A stretch of DNA of 36,455 bases, taken from assembly GCF_005938675.2 (NCBI RefSeq), contig NZ_VCCH02000081.1, positions 1 through 36,455 of the forward strand. Direction: 5' to 3'. The translations under genes were made by a program, and so were the position numbers. The stretch is from Mycobacterium sp. KBS0706 (GTDB lineage Bacteria; Pseudomonadota; Alphaproteobacteria; DSM-16000; Inquilinaceae). Shown in pieces: positions 17,201-23,712 of the stretch (positions are counted from its first letter, which is position 1; the number at the start of each line of letters is the position of its first letter). Under the pieces are notes generated by a model, which ran no database searches, was not told the origin of the DNA, and saw nothing but the letters and a program-made list of their open reading frames with translations.

Positions 17201-18005
17201 GGCGACCGGCCGCGAGCACGCCCATCTGGCGCTGCCGAAGGAGGACGAGAAGATCCGGTTCCGGGACATCCAGGCCCAGCCGCGCAAGATCATCTCCTCA
17301 CCCACCTGGTCGGGCATCGAGAGCGAGTCGGTCTGCTACAACGCCGGCTACACCAATGTGCACGAGCTGATCCCCTGGCGGACACTGACCGGCCGGCAGC
17401 AGCTCTATCAGGACCATCTCTGGATGCGGGCCTTCGGCGAGGGCCTGGTCACCTGGAAGCCGCCCGTCGACCTGAAGACGATCCCCGCGGTCAGGGACCG
17501 ACGCCCGAACGGGAACCGGGAGATCGTCCTCAACTTCATCACCCCGCACCAGAAATGGGGCATCCACTCCACCTACAGCGACAACCTGCTGATGCTGACG
17601 CTCAACCGCGGCGGGCCGGTGGTCTGGATCTCCGAACGCGACGCCGCAGCCGCGGGCATCGTCGACAACGACTGGGTGGAGGCCTTCAACGCCAACGGCG
17701 CTCTCACCGCCCGGGCGGTGGTGTCCCAGCGCGTCAAGGACGGGATGATGCTGATGTATCACGCCCAGGAAAAGATCGTGAACACGCCGGGATCGGAGCT
17801 CACCGGCAACCGCGGCGGCATCCACAATTCGGTGACCCGCACGGTGCTCAAACCCACTCACATGATCGGCGGCTACGCCCAACAGTCCTACGGCTTCAAC
17901 TACTACGGCACCGTGGGCGCCAACCGCGACGAATTCGTCGTCCTGCGCAAGATGGCGAAGGTGGACTGGCTCGAAGATGCGCTGACGACGGAGGCCGCAG
18001 AATGA
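14274..18005 (+). CDS. narG: Respiratory nitrate reductase alpha subunit (Mo-bisMGD)
   Basis: The protein has 1243 residues, the full length of the family. It reduces nitrate to nitrite in the cytoplasm at a molybdenum bis-MGD centre. The FS0 4Fe-4S ligands are H50, C54, C58 and C93 (HGVNCTGSC and RGCARG). The molybdenum ligand is D222 in YDWYCDLPPASPQTWGEQ, at the same position as in E. coli. KGTKSAVVSPDYAE and TPDAHFYTEVRYKG are further family blocks. The C-terminal molydopterin-binding region is complete, with TLNRGGPVVWIS and GANRDEFVVLRKM. The stop overlaps the narH start (ATGA at 18002-18005), so the two are coupled. No internal break was seen. Confidence 0.98.
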   Translation: MSHFLDRLTFFRKTEGEFSDGHGIVTSEDRSWEDGYRKRWQHDKIVRSTHGVNCTGSCSWKIYVKGGIVTWETQQTDYPRTRPDLPNHEPRGCARGASYSWYLYSGARLKYPMIRGRLLKLWRQARATKPPVAAWASIVEDAGKRQSYTSIRGHGGFVRASWDEVNEIIAAANAYTAKRYGPDRIIGFSPIPAMSMVSYAAGSRYLSLLGGVCMSFYDWYCDLPPASPQTWGEQTDVPESADWYNSGFIIVWGSNVPQTRTPDAHFYTEVRYKGTKSAVVSPDYAEATKFADIWLNPKQGTDAALALAMGHVILREFHLDRQVSYFDDYLRRFTDMPFLVRLAERDGRLVPERLLRASELEGGLGEGNNPDWKTVAIDERTGAPVAPLGSIGYRWGEGGRWNLEEKDGRGRDVRLTLTLAGADTELAAVDFPYFGGRATEHFVATEHGEILTRTVPVRTLATADGGRVKVATVYDLMMANYGLDRGFGGGNVARSYYEDIPFTPAWAERITGVRRDAIITVAREFAANAEKTNGRSMIIIGAGINHWYHMDMSYRGVINLLVFCGAVGQSGGGWSHYVGQEKLRPQTGWTPLAFALDWSRPPRQMNSTSFFYAHTDQWRYETLTAAEILSPTAPDGDWNLSFIDYNVRAERMGWLPSAPQLKQNPLTIAARAAAAGLEPKDYVAQALSSGELDLACHDPDDPANWPRNMFVWRSNILGSSGKGHEYFLKHLLGTRHGVMGKDLGPEGAVRNREVAWHEAAPEGKLDLLVTLDFRMSTTCVYSDIVLPTATWYEKNDLNTSDMHPFIHPLSAAVDPAWEARSDWEIYKGLARTFSEVAPEVLGVETDVVLTPIQHDTPGEISQAFDVKDWKCGEVAAIPGRTMPSVAVVERDYPNLYARFTALGPLMATLGNGGKGIGWKTGHEVDALGALNGVHPAGPAKGLPRIDTDIDAAEVILTLAPETNGEVAVKAWEALSKATGREHAHLALPKEDEKIRFRDIQAQPRKIISSPTWSGIESESVCYNAGYTNVHELIPWRTLTGRQQLYQDHLWMRAFGEGLVTWKPPVDLKTIPAVRDRRPNGNREIVLNFITPHQKWGIHSTYSDNLLMLTLNRGGPVVWISERDAAAAGIVDNDWVEAFNANGALTARAVVSQRVKDGMMLMYHAQEKIVNTPGSELTGNRGGIHNSVTRTVLKPTHMIGGYAQQSYGFNYYGTVGANRDEFVVLRKMAKVDWLEDALTTEAAE

Positions 18006-19528
18006 AGATCCGTGCCCAGATCGCGATGGTGCTGAACCTCGACAAGTGCATCGGCTGCCACACCTGTTCGGTCACCTGCAAGAACGTGTGGACCAACCGC
18101 GAAGGCGTCGAATACGCCTGGTTCAACAATGTGGAGACCAAGCCGGGCGTCGGCTATCCCCGCGAATGGGAGAACCAGGAGCGGTGGAACGGCGGGTGGC
18201 GGCGCCGGCGTGACGGCCGGATCGAGCCGAAGATGGGCGCCAAATGGCGGATCCTCGCCAACATCTTCGCCAATCCGGACCTGCCGGAGATCGACGACTA
18301 CTACGAGCCCTTCACCTTCGACTACGAGCACCTGCACACGGCCAAGGAGTCGAAGGTCTTCCCGACCGCGCGCCCGCGCTCGGCCGTCAGCGGCGAGCGC
18401 ATGGAGAAGATCGTCTGGGGGCCGAACTGGGAGGAGATCCTGGGCGGCGAGTTCGAGAAGCGCTCGAAGGACGTAAACTTCGAAGGGGTCGAGAAGGAGA
18501 TCTACGGCCAGTTCGAGAACACCTTCATGATGTACCTGCCGCGGCTGTGCGAGCACTGCCTCAACCCGGCCTGCGTCGCCGTCTGCCCGTCGGGCGCGAT
18601 CTACAAGCGCGAGGAGGACGGCATCGTCCTGATCGACCAGGACAAGTGCCGCGGCTGGCGCATGTGCGTCTCCGGCTGCCCGTACAAGAAGATCTATTAC
18701 AACTGGTCTTCGGGAAAGTCGGAGAAGTGCATCTTCTGCTTCCCCCGCATCGAGGCCGGCCAGCCGACCGTGTGCTCGGAGACCTGCGTCGGGCGCATCC
18801 GCTATCTCGGCGTCGTGCTCTATGACGCCGACCGCATCGAGGCGGCGGCGGGCACGCCGGACGAGAAGGACCTCTACAAGGCCCAGCTCGACCTGTTCCT
18901 CGACCCGAACAACCCGGCCGTGATCGCCCAGGCCCGCGCCGACGGCGTGCCGGAGGCCTGGCTCGAGGCGGCGAAGCACTCCCCGGTCTGGAAGATGGCG
19001 ATGGAGTGGAAGGTCGCGTTTCCGCTCCACCCCGAATACCGCACCCTCCCGATGGTCTGGTATGTGCCGCCGCTGTCGCCGATCCAGTCGGCCGCGGCCG
19101 CTGGCAGGATCGGCGTCGACGGCGAGATGCCGGACGTCCGCTCGCTGCGCATCCCGCTGCGCTACCTCGCCAACCTGCTGACGGCAGGCGACGAGGAGCC
19201 TGTGGCGCTGGCGCTGGAGCGCATGCTCGCCATGCGCGGCTACATGCGGGCGAAGACGGTCGACGGCCGCCTGGACGGGCGCATCGCCGCCCGGGTCGGG
19301 CTGACCGGGGCGGCCATCGAGGAGATGTACCAGGTCATGGCGATCGCCAACTACGAGGACCGCTTCGTCATCCCGACCGCGCATCGCGAATGGAGCGAGG
19401 ACGCCTACGACCTGCGCGGTTCCTGCGGCTTCTCCTTCGGCAACGGCTGCTCCGGTGGCACGTCGAAGGTCGATCTGTTCGGCTCCCGGCGGGCGAAGAA
19501 GGCCTCCAACCCGATGGAGATCGCGTGA
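18002..19528 (+). CDS. narH: Respiratory nitrate reductase beta subunit (Fe-S)
   Basis: This 508-residue electron-transfer subunit passes electrons from NarI heme to NarG. Cysteine groups are C16/C19/C22/C26 (CIGCHTCSVTC), C183/C186/C191/C195, C216-W219-C222/C226 and C243/C246 with C258/C262. The tryptophan at 219 replaces the second cysteine of the third group, the known mark of the 3Fe-4S cluster in NarH. The C-terminal part (YVPPLSPIQS and the DLRGSCGFSFGNGCSGG end) is typical. It overlaps narG by 4 bases and narJ by one base (TGATG at 19526-19530). Confidence 0.98.
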   Translation: MKIRAQIAMVLNLDKCIGCHTCSVTCKNVWTNREGVEYAWFNNVETKPGVGYPREWENQERWNGGWRRRRDGRIEPKMGAKWRILANIFANPDLPEIDDYYEPFTFDYEHLHTAKESKVFPTARPRSAVSGERMEKIVWGPNWEEILGGEFEKRSKDVNFEGVEKEIYGQFENTFMMYLPRLCEHCLNPACVAVCPSGAIYKREEDGIVLIDQDKCRGWRMCVSGCPYKKIYYNWSSGKSEKCIFCFPRIEAGQPTVCSETCVGRIRYLGVVLYDADRIEAAAGTPDEKDLYKAQLDLFLDPNNPAVIAQARADGVPEAWLEAAKHSPVWKMAMEWKVAFPLHPEYRTLPMVWYVPPLSPIQSAAAAGRIGVDGEMPDVRSLRIPLRYLANLLTAGDEEPVALALERMLAMRGYMRAKTVDGRLDGRIAARVGLTGAAIEEMYQVMAIANYEDRFVIPTAHREWSEDAYDLRGSCGFSFGNGCSGGTSKVDLFGSRRAKKASNPMEIA

Positions 19529-20223
19529 TGGCCGGCCCGGTGGCGACCAAGACATTCAAAGCGCTCTCGGCTCTGCTGACCTATCCGACGGCGGAGCTGA
19601 CGGCGGCGGCGCCCGAGATCGGGGCGGCGATCACCTCCGAGGGGGTCGTGGACGCCAAGACGGGCGTCGGCCTCGCGGCGCTGTTTGCCGAGTTCGAAAC
19701 GGCCGACCTCTACGATCTGCAGGAGCACTACGTCGACCTGTTCGACCGGACGCGCAAGCTGTCGCTGCATCTGTTCGAGCATGTCCACGGCGAGAGCCGC
19801 GACCGGGGCCAGGCCCTGGTCGACCTCGCCGCGCTCTACGAGAAGGGCGGGCTGGTCCCGGCGACGAGCGAACTGCCGGACCACCTGCCGCTCTTCCTCG
19901 AATATCTGGCGACGCGGCCGCTCGACGAGGCGCGGGCCCTGCTCGCGGACACGGGCCATATCATCGCCGCGGTCAGGGAGCGTCTCGACAAGCGCGGGAC
20001 ATCGTATGCGGCGGTGTTTTCGGCGCTCCTGTCGATCGCCTCCGGACCGGCCGTCGCCCTTGAGGACGAAAGCCCGGATCCGGGTGGAGGCAACGACCTC
20101 GCCGCGCTCGATGCGGCATGGGAGGAGGCGGCGGTGACCTTCGGCCCCGGCGCCTCGGACGGCTGCCCGGCGGAACGGCTCGGCACCCGCCTGCGCGCGG
20201 CCCAGCGCGCCCCGATGTCGTGA
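19528..20223 (+). CDS. narJ: Nitrate reductase assembly chaperone
   Basis: This 231-residue cytoplasmic chaperone of the TorD/DmsD family binds apo-NarG and guides molybdenum-cofactor and Fe-S insertion before membrane attachment. It is not part of the final enzyme. Family marks are FKALSALLTYPTAEL near the N-terminus, DLQEHYVDLFDRTRKLSLHLFEHVHGESRDRGQAL in the middle (YVDLFD and HLFEHVHG) and LPDHLPLFLEYL. ATG 19528 overlaps the narH stop by one base. A GTG at 19525 in the same frame is also possible. An acidic, Gly-rich stretch (about 180-195) precedes the less conserved tail. Confidence 0.95.
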   Translation: MAGPVATKTFKALSALLTYPTAELTAAAPEIGAAITSEGVVDAKTGVGLAALFAEFETADLYDLQEHYVDLFDRTRKLSLHLFEHVHGESRDRGQALVDLAALYEKGGLVPATSELPDHLPLFLEYLATRPLDEARALLADTGHIIAAVRERLDKRGTSYAAVFSALLSIASGPAVALEDESPDPGGGNDLAALDAAWEEAAVTFGPGASDGCPAERLGTRLRAAQRAPMS

Positions 20224-20234
20224 AGGAGGACATG

Positions 20235-21014
20235 ATGTCCGAGATGATCAATGCCGCGCTGTTCGGCTGGTACCCCTATCTCTGCCTTACCGTCTTCCTG
20301 CTCGGCAGCCTCCTTCGCTTCGACCGGGAGCAATACACCTGGAGGTCCGGTTCTTCGCAGCTCCTGCGCCGCCGGCAGCTGCGGCTCGGTTCGAACCTCT
20401 TCCACATCGGCATTCTCGTGATCTTCGCCGGCCACGCGGTCGGCCTCTTGACCCCGATCGCGGTGTTCGACGCGCTCGGGATCAGCCATTCCTTCAAGCA
20501 GGGCCTCGCCATCGTGGTCGGCGGCGTCGCCGGCGTCGCCTGTTTCATCGGGATCACGCTCCTCGCCCATCGCCGGCTGTTCGATCCGCGCGTCCGCGCC
20601 ACCTCGAGCTTCGGCGACACGGCGATCCTGCTGATCCTCTGGGCCCAGCTCTCGCTCGGCCTGTCCACCATCTTCGTCTCGCTCGGCCATATGGACGGCC
20701 ATGAGATGGTGAAGTTCATGAGCTGGGCCCAAGGCATCCTGACCCTGCAGCCGTCGGCCGCCGCCTTCGTCGCCGACGTGCACCCTGTCTTCAAGGCGCA
20801 TCTGCTCCTCGGGATGACCATCTTCCTCGTCTTCCCGTTCACGCGGCTCGTCCATGTCTGGAGCGCGCCCGTCTGGTATCTCGGCCGGCCCGGCTACCAG
20901 GTGGTGCGCACCCGCTTCGCGCGCCGCCCAGACGGCGCGGCAGCGGCGGCCGGATATCGGCCGGCTCCGGCACGGCCGCTGCCTACCCCCGCCGTCCGGC
21001 GGCCCGCGGAGTGA
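20235..21014 (+). CDS. narI: Respiratory nitrate reductase gamma subunit (cytochrome b)
   Basis: This 259-residue protein spans the membrane five times, oxidises quinol and carries two b hemes. Heme-ligand histidines are H57 and H67 (NLFHIGILVIFAGHAVG) and H189 and H207 (KAHLLLGMT, RLVHVWS), spaced as in E. coli NarI. AAGGAGG (20223-20229) lies right after the narJ stop. ATG 20235 gives 5-base spacing; ATG 20232 (MMSEM) is nearly as likely. The C-terminal 45 residues after VWYLGRPGYQVVR are Arg/Ala/Pro-rich and poorly conserved. The stop overlaps a possible GTG start of the next gene (GTGA at 21011-21014). Confidence 0.96.
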   Translation: MSEMINAALFGWYPYLCLTVFLLGSLLRFDREQYTWRSGSSQLLRRRQLRLGSNLFHIGILVIFAGHAVGLLTPIAVFDALGISHSFKQGLAIVVGGVAGVACFIGITLLAHRRLFDPRVRATSSFGDTAILLILWAQLSLGLSTIFVSLGHMDGHEMVKFMSWAQGILTLQPSAAAFVADVHPVFKAHLLLGMTIFLVFPFTRLVHVWSAPVWYLGRPGYQVVRTRFARRPDGAAAAAGYRPAPARPLPTPAVRRPAE

Positions 21015-21895
21015 CGCGCATGCAGAGATCGGTCCTTGATCGCTCCGCGATGTCCGATGCCGGGGCACCAACGCCGGTTCCGCCGCCGGCGAAATCAGCA
21101 CCGATGCAGAGGGTGACGGTCAACGGCGTCGCCATCCCTCGAAAAGCCATCGCCGCCGAGGTGCAGAACTTTCCGGGTCCGGATCCGCACGAGAGCTGGG
21201 AGGCGGCGGCCCGGGCGCTCGCCATCCGCGAACTGTTGCTGCAGGAGGCTCGGCGGCTGGAGATTCCGGTCAAGCAGCGGCGGGACGAGGACGGCCGACT
21301 GGAGACCGAGGAAGATGCGCTGGTTCGCGCTCTCATCGAACGCGAGGTCCGGACGCCGGAGCCGGACGCGCAGACGCTCCACCGCGTCTACGAGGTCCAT
21401 CGGAAAAGGTTCAGGTCTCCGACGCTCTGCGAGGCCGAGCATATCCTGATCGCGGCGCGCCACGACGATGCCCTCGGCATCGCCGCCGCCCGGGGGAAAG
21501 CGGCCGCACTCGTCGCCATCCTCGCCGCGGTACCGGAGCGCTTCGCGGCCCTGGCGCGGGAGAACTCCGACTGCCCCTCCGCCGCGCTCGGCGGCAGCCT
21601 CGGCCAGATCGGCCCGGGAGACACCACGCCGCCCTTTGAGGAGGCCCTGGCAAGCCTCGAGCCGGGCGAGATCTCCGACCCGATCGAGACACGATACGGC
21701 ATCCACCTCATCCGTCTGAACCGGCGGATCGAAGGGCGAGAGCTTCCGTTCGAGGCCATGCAGGACAGGATCGCCGCCTATCTCACCGACCGGGTCCAGC
21801 GGCAGGCGCGCGCGCAATACATTGCTCTGCTCGTCGGCCGCGCCGACATTCGCGGCATCTGCCTTGGCGGCGCCGCATCTCCCCTGCTGCAATAG
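21011..21895 (+). CDS. PpiC/parvulin-type peptidyl-prolyl isomerase in the nar operon (NifM-like)
   Basis: The protein has 294 residues from GTG 21011; ATG 21020 and ATG 21050 are other possible starts, and the first 30 residues (Pro/Ala-rich) are uncertain. The parvulin domain covers about 135-245: EAEHILIAAR, then FAALARENSDCPSAALGGSLGQIGPGDTTPPFEEALASLEPGEISDPIETRYGIHLIRL (family blocks NSDCPSA, GGxLGxI, FExAL, GxISxPIxTxxGxHLI). No signal peptide or membrane segment is seen, so it should be cytoplasmic, as is NifM, the nitrogenase maturation isomerase. A ppiC gene directly after narI is known in several denitrifiers. Help with folding of NarGH is inferred from position only. Confidence 0.88.
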   Translation: MTRMQRSVLDRSAMSDAGAPTPVPPPAKSAPMQRVTVNGVAIPRKAIAAEVQNFPGPDPHESWEAAARALAIRELLLQEARRLEIPVKQRRDEDGRLETEEDALVRALIEREVRTPEPDAQTLHRVYEVHRKRFRSPTLCEAEHILIAARHDDALGIAAARGKAAALVAILAAVPERFAALARENSDCPSAALGGSLGQIGPGDTTPPFEEALASLEPGEISDPIETRYGIHLIRLNRRIEGRELPFEAMQDRIAAYLTDRVQRQARAQYIALLVGRADIRGICLGGAASPLLQ

Positions 21896-21904
21896 GAGGC
21901 CTTC

Positions 21905-22231
21905 GTGCTGGGTGCCCTCATCGCCTCGCTCGACGATCCGGAGGTCGCCGCGGGCGTCGTCGCGGCCCTCGAAGACCCGGTCCTCGACGCGCGGATCGTG
22001 GCGGCTGCCGCCGCATCGGGCCAGACGCCAGCCGGGATCGTGGCGGCGACCGTGCGCGGATTCCTCGACACCGCCTCGGACGACCATTGGGTGCAGCTCA
22101 TCGGGATCATGAACCGGGCGGCCGATCCCGGCCTTGCAGCCTTCCGCGCCATCCTGTCGAAAACTCTGCCGGAGGCCAGGACAGGGGCGCCGACCGACTC
22201 GGACCTGCCGATGGGCGCGCTTGCGTCATGA
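21905..22231 (+). CDS. Conserved-looking 108-residue protein of unknown function in the nar operon
   Basis: I do not recognise this family. It starts at GTG 21905 with AGGAGG just upstream (about 21895-21900) and ends inside the nnrS start (ATGA at 22228-22231), so it is translated as part of the operon. The sequence is soluble, acidic and Ala-rich. It is probably helical: an N-terminal LGALIASLDDPEVAAGVVAALEDP repeat-like pair (DDPEVA and EDPVLDA), then VAATVRGFLDTASDDHWVQLIGIMNRA. The two DP-containing helices look like HEAT-type or small scaffold repeats, but this is a guess. Position between a prolyl isomerase and nnrS suggests an accessory role in nitrate reductase or NO handling. Confidence 0.8.
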   Translation: MLGALIASLDDPEVAAGVVAALEDPVLDARIVAAAAASGQTPAGIVAATVRGFLDTASDDHWVQLIGIMNRAADPGLAAFRAILSKTLPEARTGAPTDSDLPMGALAS

Positions 22232-23424
22232 CGCGCACGGCCAAAGCAAGGCGATCATGGCGAGGGCCGGCTCTCTTGAGCAGCGGCTTCCGCCCGTTCT
22301 TCCTCGGCGCCGCGACCTGGGCGGCCATCGGCGTCGCGCTCTGGCTGCCGTTCTATACGGGCGAGATCGCGATCTCCACGGCCTTCACGCCGGTGGATTG
22401 GCATGCCCATGAGATGATCTACGGCTATGGTTCCGCGGTCGTGGCGGGCTTCCTCTTGACCGCCATCCCGAACTGGACCGGTCGTCTCCCGGTCGCGGGA
22501 TGGCCGCTGGCCGGTCTGGCGGCGCTGTGGGCCGCCGGGCGAGCCGCCGTTTTCGTCTCCGCGATCATCGGTTGGGAAGCGACTGCAGTGATCGACGTCG
22601 CGTTCCTCGCCGTCTTCGCCGCGGTCGCAGTCCGCGAGGTGGTCGTGGGCCGGAACGCACGAAATCTGAAGGTGATCGTCCTGGTGCTCTGGCTCGCCGG
22701 TGCGAATGCGGCCTTTCACATCGAAGCCGCCACGGCCGGCGCGGCGGCGGTCTCCACCCGCGCCGGCCTCGCCGTCATCGTCTTCATGATCCTGCTGATC
22801 GGCGGCCGCGTCGTTCCCAGCTTCACCCGCAACTGGCTCGCGAAACGAGGAGAGGAGACGCTGCCGCCCCCCTTCGGGCGGGTCGACGGCGTGGTGATGG
22901 CGCTGTCGGCCGTTGCGCTTGGACTGTGGGTCGTGGATCCGGAGCGGGGGCCGGCCGGAGCCGCCCTCCTGCTCGCGGCCGGCGGCAACGCCTGGCGACT
23001 GTCCCGCTGGCGCGGCTGGAGCACCCGATCGGAGCGGCTGGTGCTCGTGCTCCACACAGGGTTTGTGTTCGCGGCCCTCGGCTTCCTCTTCACAGGAGCA
23101 AGCGCGCTATGGCCGGAGCTCGTCCCGTCCTCGGCCGGCATCCACGTCTGGCCGGTCGGAGCAATCGGGACCATGACCCTCGCCATCATGACCCGGGCGT
23201 CGCTCGGCCATACCGGGCAGACGCTCGCGGCTTCGGTCGCAACGCGGTTCCTCTATTCGACCGTGGCCGTGTCGGCCTTCGCGCGCGTCGCGATGGCGTT
23301 TTTGCCTGGCGCGACACTGCCTTTGATGTCGATCGCAGCGGTCGCCTGGATTGCCGCCTTCGGCGGATTTGTCGGCGCATACGGACCGATGCTCTTGGAG
23401 TGGCCCCGTCGTTCTGCTTCATGA
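22228..23424 (+). CDS. nnrS: NnrS-family heme-copper membrane protein (NO tolerance)
   Basis: This 398-residue protein has about twelve membrane segments. The opening LSSGFRPFFLGAATWA, HAHEMIYGYGSAVVAGFLLTAIPNWTG, GGRVVPSFTRNWL and MTRASLGHTGQ are the conserved NnrS blocks. The histidines in them (HAHE, GHTG) are likely metal or heme ligands. NnrS proteins relieve nitrosative stress; work in Vibrio cholerae showed protection of cellular iron pools from NO. It overlaps the previous gene by 4 bases and is the last gene of the nar operon, so NO defence is co-expressed with nitrate reduction. No NO reductase or nitrite reductase gene lies in the window. Confidence 0.94.
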   Translation: MTRTAKARRSWRGPALLSSGFRPFFLGAATWAAIGVALWLPFYTGEIAISTAFTPVDWHAHEMIYGYGSAVVAGFLLTAIPNWTGRLPVAGWPLAGLAALWAAGRAAVFVSAIIGWEATAVIDVAFLAVFAAVAVREVVVGRNARNLKVIVLVLWLAGANAAFHIEAATAGAAAVSTRAGLAVIVFMILLIGGRVVPSFTRNWLAKRGEETLPPPFGRVDGVVMALSAVALGLWVVDPERGPAGAALLLAAGGNAWRLSRWRGWSTRSERLVLVLHTGFVFAALGFLFTGASALWPELVPSSAGIHVWPVGAIGTMTLAIMTRASLGHTGQTLAASVATRFLYSTVAVSAFARVAMAFLPGATLPLMSIAAVAWIAAFGGFVGAYGPMLLEWPRRSAS

Positions 23425-23712
23425 GGTCCGTTCCGACAAAGTCAGGCAGCCGGCGGGCCGCACCTTGAAAGGCAGGGCTCAAGCATCGACCGTCTCGTCC
23501 TCTGGCACACACGCGCCCGCAGGCGCGCGCCAAAGGGAGCGTAGTTCACCCCTTCCACCTCGACCCGACGGGATTCAGATGGGCAGCCGCATCTGCTCGC
23601 GAAGGCTGTTGTCGAATGCTGCCCAATCGAACTTGCCTTTGGCTTCGATGTGGCCTTGAGTCGTACCCTGGGTTCGATGCATCGATAGGCGTAGAGCGCC
23701 GCGTGGCCCAAC
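23425..23712. other. Intergenic region after nnrS
   Basis: No recognised gene or clear FNR box was found in these 288 bases. A 35-residue minus-strand frame (23575-23682, starting MHRTQGTTQGHIEAK, ending LREQMRLPI) looks less random than its surroundings, but it has no clear ribosome site and no family that I recognise. Confidence 0.4.

Noticed and set aside
23575..23682. Possible 35-residue minus-strand small protein (MHRTQGTTQGHIEAK...)
   Set aside because: Its composition is reasonable, but there is no ribosome site, no family match and no neighbour that supports it. It is left inside the intergenic note.
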